This document shows, piece by piece, positions 55,680-64,000 of a stretch of 64,000 nucleotides of DNA. The notes under the pieces were generated by a model that saw only the letters and a list, made by a program, of their open reading frames with translations, did not search any database and was not told the DNA's origin. Position numbers and translations under genes: made by a program. The stretch comes from Heterocephalus glaber (taxonomy: Eukaryota; Chordata; Mammalia; Rodentia; Bathyergidae), in contig NW_004624783.1 of NCBI RefSeq assembly GCF_000247695.1, positions 4,090,670 through 4,154,669 of the forward strand. Reading direction: 5' to 3'. Numbering within the stretch: the stretch's first letter is position 1; each line of letters begins with the position of its first letter.

Positions 55680-57095
55680 TGTGTTAACCCCTAAGGTCAG
55701 GGAAGAAAAATCATGAGTACAGAAGTTTATGGTGGAGTCCTAGTCCTCAGGGAGGTTACATATTTATTGCAGAGCAAGCTATTAAACATGTACAGCGAAG
55801 CTGCCAACACTTTCCCATTTTCTGGGCAGCCACATTGTCCTGGGTCCCTGCTGTGGTCCTGCCATCTGCTAGGTTGCCAGTGACTCATCTCCCCAGGGAA
55901 ATCCATTCAGCTACAGAGCCTGTGCCCTACATCTAGTCATCCTCACATTCAGCCTCCAGCCTGTGTGCTTCTGTAGGGCAGAACAAGATCTTATGCTGAT
56001 CTTGTAGCCCCCATGGGACTTGCATGGGGATTTGTACCTTGCAAAATCCCAATAAGTATTGGGTGCATTTAGACATATCTGCACACTGATTTATAGAAGA
56101 TGGAAGGAACTTATATGAGATGACCTTCTTTTGACCAGTTTTTTAAAAATCCCCAATGGAGCCTGGACCAAACTCCTGAGACCGAGCTTCCCCCACTAAC
56201 CCTCAGGCTAAGACCTTGGTTTTGGCTTTAAGCCAGAGCACCACTGGCTCCCCAGTAATTAAACCATCTGGTAATTGTCTTCTAATCAAGTTACTGCTTC
56301 TGTACATTTTTGCTTCATAGAAAAAAGGGGCCAAGTGACTCCTTCCTCTCCTGTATTCCCACTAAAATTCTCTAAATCCCATCACCACACAAAGGAAAAA
56401 TTTTTAAATCAAAATGAGAACAATAATTTAATGTGACAGGAATATTGATATGGCTGCTCTCCCCTTGATGAACCCATCCAGGGGCTCAGTGTCTCCCGCC
56501 CCCCATTGCCAATTCATAAATCAGGAAATGCTATTACCCACTGGCCATAAAAACAGAGCCCACCCCCAATACAGAGGGCTCATTTCAGAAGCAGCAGCCC
56601 CATTTCCAGGGCTGAAATGAATTCAGAAAATCCACCTGGCCATCAAGAGAGAGGAGAAATGTCTTTTCTATGATAAATCATTAGTCTTTCCTTTCACTGA
56701 ATCCCTTTCTCTCCTAGAAATATGTAGAATTAATGCTAGGGATATAGGCGGTTTCACAGAAATAATAGTAACAGGGCTAACTAGATTGGGTGGGGCAAAG
56801 GGCAGGACTGGGGACAGTGAGAAGCTGGTAGATTTCCTGAGAAACCTCTCCTATTGGCTAAAGTGCAGCTCATGAATAAACAGCTTCGAGATCCTGTAAA
56901 GAACAGCCTTCCTCCTCTGGCACCCAGCAAGGACAGGCAGGGAGCCAAGGGAGGGTGGGTAGGAAAGGAGCCTTTGGACAAGAGGCTGGGGGTGGGGCAG
57001 GGGAGGCCTTATTGGATGTGTTTGTGATTCACTAGTTTTGCTGAAAAGTTTATTTTCAACCCCAGTGAATGGGTGTTGGGATGAGGAAGAGTCGT
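55680..57095. other. Unique intronic sequence with conserved-looking block
   Basis: No exon or repeat was recognised. 56255-56480 is AT-rich and non-repetitive (ccagtaattaaaccatctgg, taattgtcttctaatcaag, caataatttaatgtgacagg) and is a candidate conserved element. Confidence 0.35.
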
Positions 57096-57099
57096 AAGA

Positions 57100-57690
57100 G
57101 AACTGAAGGTGAGGAAAGGAGGGAATGAGAAAGAAGGTAGTAGGGCAACTCGTCAGGGAGCGTGATGCATTTTAGGAATTCCCTGCTCATGTTCATCTGA
57201 GTGATAGTGGGGACATAGCAGTGGATCAAGAAGACAGTAACCAAACATACATGTTGCTTACAGTCTGGAGGGGTCCTGCAACAGATGACAAACAAGTTGG
57301 AGAATACGTGGCCAAGAAAATTTCTTCTTTTGCTATATGGACAATGGAAATAAAATGGAGTGAATGACAAGAACAGCAACTAAGAACTAGACACAGTGTG
57401 TCTGTGTGTGCGCACATGTGTTGTGTGTGTTCTGTGTGTGTGTTGAGGGCTAAACCAGCTAACTCAGGAAGCTCTTGGGATGACCATTGCCACTGGATAT
57501 CTCTAAGAACATTCTGGACAAAGAAAACTGCAAGTCCAAAGGCCCCAAGGCAGGATATACTTCGTATGTTCAAGTAACAGAAAGATAAGCACCATGGAGA
57601 GAGAAAACAGGACCAAGTGGAAATGCATTGACATGTAGGAGACAAATTTTAGGGATCACTCCAATAGTCCTGGAGGAGTGCCAGGCCCAG
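57100..57690 (-). repeat. L2 LINE, minus strand
   Basis: gtggggacatagcagtggat, gttgcttacagtctggagg, cagatgacaaacaagttgg, gtccaaaggccccaaggcag, ccaagtggaaatgcattg. A TG-rich stretch lies at about 57396-57443. Confidence 0.75.
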
Positions 57691-57791
57691 GCATTGGTGA
57701 CTCTTTTTAGATCAGATGCATCCAGTATAGCAATGACCACGGGGTCATGTAAGAATAAAAGGAGAGGCCCCTTTGTTTATTGCCTGGGTTG

Positions 57792-57882
57792 GCCTTTTTT
57801 TTCTTAAGTGCCAGTGATTGACCCAGGGCCATACATATGCTATACAAGTGCTCTACCATTGAAATACACTCCCAGCACTATA
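57792..57882 (-). repeat. ID-type SINE, minus strand
   Basis: A poly-T head, then gtgccagtgattgacccagg (reverse B-box), acaagtgctctaccattgaa (reverse A-box side) and acactcccagca. It is closer to the classic ID than to the other ID-like copies in this window. Confidence 0.8.
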
Positions 57883-58039
57883 CACTGGCCTTTCATGAAC
57901 ACCTTAGCCACTAGCTCCCCTAGCACCGGGGACAGATCCTCTGTGACAGCACAGCCACAGTGATGAGACCTAATAGTGACATTGTGCTCCTGTTGCTTTC
58001 TGTTTTTCTGGCAGAGTTTTGATTGGTTTTGTTTTGTCT

Positions 58040-58470
58040 TTTGCTGGGTTTATTGAAGTATATTTTACATATAATCACCAATTTTGAGTGCACAGTTATA
58101 TGGAGGTTATAAAATAGTTCTGTGTCTTGAGTGTGGTTGTGGTTACATGAATCTAGGAAAATGATAATAAACTGGCCATCAAGGTTGGTAGAACTGTGGC
58201 AAGCACAAGGCTCTGGATTCCAGTCTTAGTATTGTGGGAGTAGAACAAATGTTGCAAAGTATGTGGTTTAACTTGCCAAGAAAGTGGTTCATTACAGGTG
58301 ATAAATGACCTAGAACTACACCCGCATGTTATACCAATATTGGTTTCTTTATTTTAGTGGTATACTTTGGTTTCATAAGATGTAACCATTGAAAAAAGTT
58401 GGGTAAAGGGTATATGGGACTTGTTTATACTCTTTTTGCAACATGGCTCTGTAATCACAGATTGAGCAAC
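58040..58470 (+). repeat. L1 3' end, plus strand, interrupted
   Basis: gtgtggttgtggttacatga, ctagaactacacccgcatg, gatgtaaccattgaaaaaag, ttgggtaaagggtatatggg, actctttttgcaac follow an old L1 3' UTR. An ID-like piece (about 58180-58235: gtggcaagcacaaggctctg) sits inside. Confidence 0.75.
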
Positions 58471-58865
58471 ACTAATCCAAAAAATCAAATACACCCTTAA
58501 ATCTAAAACTCTTTGACTGTCAACATGAGACCACAAGTGGAAACTTTATGTCATACACCAAGTTATGAAAATATTGTATCATTTCCTTCAGCTTGTGTAT
58601 ATAAAGTATATGTGAAACATAAATCAATTTCATGTTTAAACTTGAATTCCATACCCATGATATCTCATTATCCAAATATTCCAAAATCCAAAAAGAAAAA
58701 TGTAAAATCCACAAAAAAGTTTAAAATGCTCTTAAAAGTCAAAATTTAAAAATATAGAAGGAAAGAGGAACATTAAAATCATACCACAAGTCAACCACTA
58801 GATACAAAAATTAGTAAGCAACAGTTTGAGGAGAAACAGGATACTTGTGTTGATGTATTTACCTA

Positions 58866-59335
58866 GCGCATTTCTCCTTTTTATTGCTGACTAGGGTTTT
58901 ATAATATGGGTGTACCCCAGTTTACCCATTCACCAGTTGAGCAACATTTGGCTTATTTTCAGCTTGCGGTGACTGCAAATAAAGCTTTCATGCAGATTGT
59001 TCTTTAAGCTTATGTTTTTGTTTCTCTTGGGTAAACATTATGATCCTGGCTGCATTTTTCCATTTTCCTTAGCAGTGTATGAGAATTCCACTTGTTTTTC
59101 ATCCTCACCTATACTTTATATTGTCAGAATTTTTTTAAAGCCATAAAGCCACTCACATAGGAATATAGGTATATCCTATGGTGGTTTTGCATTTTCCTAA
59201 TGACAAATGATGTTAAATATCTTTTCATATATTTATTTTCAAACTATGTATCTTATTTGGTCAAGTGTTTGTTCTAATTTTCTGCCTTTTAAAAAATAGA
59301 TAATTTTCTTATTGTTGAGTTTTAATGCTTAGTTG
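58866..59335 (-). repeat. L1 LINE 3' region, minus strand
   Basis: gtaccccagtttacccattc, accagttgagcaacatttgg, gcagtgtatgagaattccac, gttttgcattttcctaatga, aaatatcttttcatatat are typical antisense L1 text. Confidence 0.82.
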
Positions 59336-59394
59336 TTATATATTCTGAAAAAGCACCCTTTGTAAGATATGTGATTTGAAATTTTTTTTTCTAG

Positions 59395-59520
59395 TCCATG
59401 GCAGGCTTTAGGGCTTATCTTACAGAATAGGAAATTGAGGCACAGCAAAGTTAAGCAACCTCCCCAAGATCACACAGTTTATAAGGGCTAAGGATGGATT
59501 CGGCCCCAATGGTCTGTGCT
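59395..59520 (-). repeat. MIR SINE, minus strand
   Basis: acagaataggaaattgaggc, acagcaaagttaagcaacct, ccaagatcacacagtttata, ggctaaggatggattcggc follow the reverse MIR core. Confidence 0.8.
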
Positions 59521-59784
59521 CTCAGTCAGCATCCTGTGCTGCCCTGTGGACAATCACTGTGCCAGGTGAACATAAAGGTGGAATATAGGCCTGACCAGGT
59601 CTCAGTTATACTCTTTCCCCTAGATTTTCCCCAAGGAAGCCCCACAGTAAATCCTGGACCAGTTCCTGGGGATGCATAAGTGGGACCACTCGGTTCCCTG
59701 ATGTACTCAAGTACAGAACTCTGCTACAAAGCATTTATCTGAAAGTGGAGGACATGCCTCAGCAACCTGTTAAGCTCCAAAAAA

Positions 59785-59955
59785 AAATGATTGCTCATTA
59801 ATTAAATAGTTTACCCACAAATTAAAACCACTTCTGAAAATAAAATGGAAACTCTTTTTTCTAATAATAGCCTGAGTTTATTTTAGCCTCCTCTGCTTAA
59901 ATTTCATGGAGCGTTATTTGGCAGCCTGATTAGATATTTCTTCAAGTGTTCAGAA
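59785..59955. promoter_or_regulatory. Candidate conserved non-coding element
   Basis: Non-repetitive AT-rich block: tgctcattaattaaatagtt, gagtttattttagcctcctc, gcgttatttggcagcctgat. TAATTA cores; no coding frame. Function inferred only. Confidence 0.3.
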
Positions 59956-60478
59956 AGTCAGTTTGTAATGCATTTCTGCAGGGGCTGTAGAAGATGAAGG
60001 ACTCTTGTGCCACTTGAGATCGCACAGGTAGGACTGGCAGACACTAGGTGCTGCTTAGAGGCCCTTTGGTCTTTTAAGATCTGGAGCCTAACTCTTCCGA
60101 CTAGGGATCTTTGTAGTACCTCAGAACTGGAGTCACAAAATTCTCCCCATTTTGTAAATGGGCAAGAGCAAGCCAGAGTCTCATAGCAAGTTGTGTCTGT
60201 AGAAAGAAACCCAACCAGGTTCTCAGGCAGGGTCATGGCCATCTGCTTCCCTCATCATGTCTTCTCTCTCCTCCTTGCCTCCAAGCCTGAATTGCCATGT
60301 AACATGATGATATTCCTACAAATAACTAAGTAAAGAGTCTGCTCCTCACCAAAAAAGTTTTCTTTATATCCTACAACCAAGGCAAAAGGAACAATTGAGA
60401 AGTACATATTTGAGCTTGGTGCAATTCTCAAGGATGAAATAGCTTATGATGTTATGATTCTGGAGACAAAGTGACAGG

Positions 60479-60481
<3 letters not shown>

Positions 60482-60511
<30 letters not shown>
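60482..60511. repeat. (TG)n microsatellite
   Basis: About 15 uninterrupted TG units. Confidence 0.95.
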
Positions 60512-60512
<1 letters not shown>

Positions 60513-60744
60513 CAAAACCAATGAGACATAAATTGGACAGTTTCATGTGTGAGCATGGTGTATTGTATTTTCTGCTAATTTTAGATGCCAGTGCTTCCCT
60601 GTTGAACAATTCTGAAAACACAGACTCACTTAGAGCAGATGAGATCCTTTCCATGAAGACAAAGACTACGTAGCGTTGGTCTTGCCCTCTACTACCCTTT
60701 AAATTGCTTGATTACTTTATGATTCCTCCATTCTGGCAAAGCAT

Positions 60745-61690
60745 TCATTTCATCATTCATTCACAAAATGTTTGAGGAGTGCCTATCAAGCATGAGATCC
60801 TAGTTTTGGCAGGGGAGTTACAGAGTTAAATAAAACACAGCCACTCCATCCTTCACAATGCTTGAAATTCAGCATGTAAGCACTCAAAAGACAATACAAT
60901 GAGTTAAGTGTGACTACAGAAGAGAATATTTTGAAGTTGAAGCATGGAGAGGGGCGTGATAAATGTTATATATGACAGGGATTTCAAGAATGGTTAGGAG
61001 TTTGTTTAGGGAACCACAGAGAAATGGAGCCTTCCAGGCAGAAGGAACATCATTGCAAAGTCAAGGAAGACTTTGAAATACAATGTCTTAAGAGAAGTTA
61101 TGAGGAGTTTGTTGCTGGAACATCAATTGAGATGGGATATTGGTGAAGACTGAAGAGTTGGGCAAGAATTATTCTGGATCCCATGTGACAAGCTAAGAGA
61201 ATTCCTTGGACTTCACCCCATGAACAACAGAGATTTGTTGACTTCATTTAAGTGAGAGTAAAGCAGTGAAGGACTTGAATGTCAAACAGATCATTCTGGT
61301 AGCAATATAGTGAACAAGTAATATTTGGGAAATCCAGAGCTAAGGAGACCAAGTAAGAAATTTTTCAAATCATTGTGCCAGGTACTTATTTAATTTAATC
61401 TTCACAGAAGTGCTAAAAAAGTAGTTATTTTTCATTCCATTTTGCAGATGAGAAACTGAAAGGTTTGGAATTTACTTGAGGTCATCCAGCTGGTAAGGAA
61501 TAAAGCTGAAATTATGATAGTTCCATTAGAGGCAAATGCCTGATTTAGGCTGCAGGAATGGAGACAAAGGTATAGATGAAAGGGTTGCTTGGGAGGTTAA
61601 ACAGCTTTGATAATGACAGGAATGAAGGGAAGCCTGATGGAGATGAAGCAGCTCAAGGGGATTCCTGAAGTTCTTGGTCATCAGAAATTA
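60745..61690 (-). repeat. L2 LINE, long minus-strand copy with a MIR-like insert
   Basis: tcattcattcacaaaatg, ttacagagttaaataaaaca, agccttccaggcagaagg, aagcagtgaaggacttgaat, cagatcattctggtagc follow the reverse L2. A MIR-like segment (about 61370-61500: tttgcagatgagaaactg, tgaggtcatccagctgg) lies within it. Confidence 0.75.
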
Positions 61691-61699
61691 GTTGTATTA

Positions 61700-62170
61700 T
61701 GATACCATGCACTCATACAACTCCCTCTTTACCACTCACTCTAAACTTTATGTCTTCCTCACGTTGTAACAAGTGTCTTCCACTTGTGCTCTGAGTTCTA
61801 TCCCTTTCAAATATACAAGTGATTTTCCACCCACATTTTTAAATCTTCTATTTCTTCCTGTCATTTGGTGGTTTCACCTGCATCTTCAATCACACTGAGT
61901 CTATTTTTTTTCTTTTTAACTACAACATTTTCCTTTCTTTTACCACTAAATACTTTTGAATCTGTGATTTAGACTTAATACTTTCATTTGTTCACCTTTC
62001 TTCCCTCAGCTTTCTGCAATCTGGATTCTCCAATGAAACTACTTTCTTAAAAAGGTAACCAATGACCTCCTCTTGACCAAGTCCCCCAGTCTTTGTTCAA
62101 TTCTCATTTTCTTTGACCTCTGCTTGATGGTTGTATCCATCATTTTATGGCTGTGAGGTTGACCTTAACT
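61700..62170 (+). repeat. L2/CR1-type LINE reverse-transcriptase fragment
   Basis: The plus strand around 62010-62140 translates in broken frame to VTNDLLLTKSPSL followed by LIFFDL, resembling the VTNDLL...LLDLSAAFDTVDH motif of L2/CR1 reverse transcriptases. The active-site region is not preserved. It is opposite in orientation to the preceding L2. Confidence 0.6.
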
Positions 62171-62640
62171 TGGCTTCTTTATACAGGGTAGAATTCTGAT
62201 CATCAGAAATCCAACATGGATTCTTTGAATTCTTTGACCATTTCCAAGGGAGTGCAGTGCAGAAAAAGCCTTTTATGCCAAATAGACCCTTCAGCCTCTG
62301 AGCACACTTCATTCACACCTTTCCTAAACAAACCAATGTATGTGTCATCATGGGAGGGGGCATTGTTGAGTATATTTCTTCTTTTCTCCAGGTGAGTACA
62401 TTTTATTTATCCTCTCTACATATATTTAACATCTTTTGTGGTAGCATAAGGTTGTGATGACCTTGTTTTTTGATTAATAAATAAGTAACCTAGTGCAGCA
62501 GTTAAGATTGGGTAGAGTAGAATAGGATAAGCTTCAAACTTTCAGGGACTTTAAATACAGAACATTTTATTTTTCATTCATTCAAATATTACTATGGTTC
62601 TAGAAGCTCTCTGGGGATTACCTTTCCCAAGTGAAAATTT

Positions 62641-62734
62641 GGTGGGGTGGGGATGTAGCTCAGTGGTTCCACTGCCTGCCTTGAAAGTGAAAGGACCCAA
62701 GTTTGATCCCCGGTACCAAAAAAAAAAAAAAAAG
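62641..62734 (+). repeat. ID-like tRNA-derived SINE ending at an assembly gap
   Basis: ggggatgtagctcagtggtt (A-box), cactgcctgccttgaaagtg, agtttgatccccggtacc (B-box), then a long A tail running into the N block. Confidence 0.92.
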
Positions 62735-62834
62735 NNNNNNNNNNNNNNNNNNNNNNNNNNNNNNNNNNNNNNNNNNNNNNNNNNNNNNNNNNNNNNNNNN
62801 NNNNNNNNNNNNNNNNNNNNNNNNNNNNNNNNNN
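62735..62834. other. Assembly gap (100 N)
   Basis: Exactly 100 N, a conventional placeholder, so true length is probably unknown. Protein frames spanning it are not meaningful. Confidence 0.99.
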
Positions 62835-63253
62835 AATGTAGGAAAGCCAAAGTCTCACAGTTGGCTTTGACTTTTGCTTGATAAAGACTTCCCCTCTTCC
62901 AGGTCTTTATATCTGTGTCCACCCTCCCTCTTTACTCCTTGATGCTTGAACTTTAGGTGCCTTTTGTCTCGCCTGCTCAGTTTATGCTTGGATTCTAGCT
63001 AACAGGTTGGTTCAAACTGGGGGGTGCTTGCCAGCTACTGTGGACTGCTTTAGACTTTCTGGTGGCGTCCGAGATGTTCCTGATGAACAGGGAGGTGTTG
63101 GGGGCCCTCGTGTAGCGAGACATCCCTATTTGGAAATTTTAACAATCTTCTTTGTGCAACTAGACAGCTAGCTAAACATTAGTAAGCTATAGAAGATCCG
63201 AATAACATTGTCAGTCACCTTGACCTCATTGACATTTATCAGACAGTATCCTC
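62835..63253. other. Intronic sequence without recognised features
   Basis: No exon or definite repeat was recognised between the gap and the SINE cluster. Confidence 0.4.
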
Positions 63254-63448
63254 AGCTGGGCATGGTGCTGAATGCCTGAAATCACAGCACTCTGGGAAGC
63301 TGAGGCACGAGGATTGAAAGTTTGAACTCAGTCTGGACAACTTGTGACTTAGTGAGGCCCTGGCTCAAAATGAAAAGGGCTGGGATATAGCTCAATGTGA
63401 AGGCCCTGGGTTCAATTCCCAGTACTGAAAACAAAAACAAAACAAAAC
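63254..63448 (+). repeat. B1-dID composite SINE, full length
   Basis: B1 head agctgggcatggtgctgaat, cacagcactctgggaagctg, actcagtctggacaacttg, A-rich linker, ID unit gggctgggatatagctcaat and ccctgggttcaattcccagt, then an AAAAC-rich tail. It is the most complete B1-dID in the window. Confidence 0.92.
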
Positions 63449-63457
63449 ATATAAAAA

Positions 63458-63600
63458 AGCCAGGCATTGTGGTGCACACCTATAATCCCAGCACTCAGGA
63501 AGCTGAGGCAGGAGGATTGCTGCAAGTTCAAGGCCAGCCTGGGCTACACAGTGAGACCCTGTCTCAAAACAAACAAAGAAACAAACCTAAACAAACCAAA
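63458..63600 (+). repeat. B1 SINE, full length
   Basis: agccaggcattgtggtgcac, tataatcccagcactcagg, gttcaaggccagcctgggct, acacagtgagaccctgtctc and an AAAC-rich tail. It is directly downstream of the B1-dID. Confidence 0.95.
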
Positions 63601-63638
63601 AGCACTATATCTAGTAACTGCAGAATATATGTACTTTT

Positions 63639-63726
63639 GGGGCCGGGGATTTAGCTCAGTGGTTCGGCCGCCTGCCTCACAACCACAAGGACCCAAGTTC
63701 GATCCCCGGTAGCAAAAAAATAAAAG
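63639..63726 (+). repeat. ID-like tRNA-derived SINE with TSD
   Basis: ggggccggggatttagctca (A-box), cggccgcctgcctcacaacc, aagttcgatccccggtagc (B-box matching GTTCGATCC) and an A tail. Flanks atatgtactttt (63627-63638) and atatatactttt (63730-63741) match at 11 of 12 bases. Confidence 0.95.
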
Positions 63727-63776
63727 ACTATATATACTTTTCACTTATGTATGTCATATTTACCAAGAAAATAGAT

Positions 63777-63862
63777 TTTTTGGAGGAGGGTACCAGGGAT
63801 CAAACTCGGGTCCCTGTGCTTGCACAGAAGGCGGTGAAACCACTGAGCTAAATACCCGGCCC
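63777..63862 (-). repeat. ID-like tRNA-derived SINE, minus strand, with perfect TSD
   Basis: The plus strand shows a T-rich start, gtaccagggatcaaactcgg (reverse B-box), aaggcggtgaaaccactgag and ctaaatacccggccc. It is flanked by identical gaaaatagat on both sides (63767-63776 and 63863-63872), a perfect 10-bp target duplication. Confidence 0.95.
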
Positions 63863-63872
63863 GAAAATAGAT

Positions 63873-64000
63873 CTTAATAAATTTAAAAGGACTGAAGTCA
63901 TACTGACTGTGTTCTCTGACTATAGTGGAATGAAATTAGAAATCAATGAAAATAAAAGAATCCACTAATTCCCCAAATATCTGTGAAATAAACATTTATT
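63873..64000 (+). repeat. L1 ORF2 fragment, plus strand, continues past the window
   Basis: gactgaagtcatactgactg, gttctctgactatagtggaa, tgaaattagaaatcaatgaa, ccactaattccccaaatatc resemble L1 ORF2 text of the type ATTGAAATCATACAAAGT...AAACTAGAAATCAATAAC. The minus-strand ID at 63777 may be inserted into or at the edge of it. Confidence 0.7.

Noticed and set aside
62578..62922. Open frames spanning the N block
   Set aside because: They are artefacts of unknown bases and of the flanking SINE.
63639..63726. Functional tRNA gene
   Set aside because: A- and B-boxes are visible, but the unit has an A-rich tail, target duplications and sister copies, so it is a tRNA-derived SINE.
1..64000. CRISPR array, operon or other prokaryotic system
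   Set aside because: Spliced vertebrate exon, SINEs, LINEs and LTRs throughout. Direct repeats seen are microsatellites or transposon copies without spacer regularity.

Overview
The window is nuclear DNA of a placental mammal, almost certainly a rodent. It has one spliced coding exon in a sea of intron, about 40% GC, abundant ancient mammalian repeats (MIR, L2, MLT1-type LTRs, hAT and Tigger-type DNA transposons) and rodent-type SINEs (B1, ID and the B1-ID composite known as B1-dID). The composite SINE plus an unusual ID-like subfamily points to a non-murid rodent (squirrel-related or beaver-like lineage). That is an inference from repeat content; I cannot name the species.

The only protein-coding feature I can defend is a 132-nt, phase 0/0 exon at 35522-35653 on the plus strand. 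It encodes 44 residues that I recognise as the C-terminal end of the semaphorin (sema) domain of plexin-A4 (PLXNA4), a neuronal co-receptor for class 3 and class 6 semaphorins. The exon has a strong polypyrimidine tract and AG acceptor, and a consensus GTAAGG donor. The flanking introns extend over at least 35.5 kb upstream and 28.3 kb downstream inside the window, as expected for a gene with very long introns. No neighbouring PLXNA4 exon was recognised.

Layout: 1-357 L1 3' end; 0.6-7.0 kb mostly unique intron with conserved-looking AT-rich blocks; 7.0-8.9 kb repeat cluster (L2, an ERVL-type LTR, B1, MLT1); 9-13 kb mostly unique; 13.4-18.3 kb MER5-like copies, MLT1, a pentanucleotide tract, a Tigger-like element, B1-dID and MIR; 19.1-21.1 kb AT-rich tract and MIR; 24.8-27.5 kb two B1-dID copies, a long polypyrimidine microsatellite, MIR, L2 and a 64-bp duplicated segment; 29.7-30.1 kb a hAT element with a perfect 8-bp target duplication; 35.5 kb the exon; 37.5-44.9 kb a repeat-dense block (MIR, MLT1, ID, rodent MaLR LTR, long L2 runs, and a hAT MITE nested in L2); 48.4-49.9 kb MIR and a minus-strand L1 with internal duplications; 51.6-59.5 kb scattered ID, hAT, L2 and L1 fragments; 60.7-62.2 kb two L2 pieces in opposite orientations; 62.7 kb a 100-N assembly gap; 63.25-64.0 kb a dense SINE cluster in an L1 fragment.

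No new multi-gene system was found. The most interesting items are the hAT MITE at 42958-43183, a distinct and apparently recent ID-like SINE subfamily, and several conserved-looking intronic blocks that could be PLXNA4 enhancers. Repeat family names are from memory of consensus sequences. Boundaries are approximate unless target-site duplications are described.
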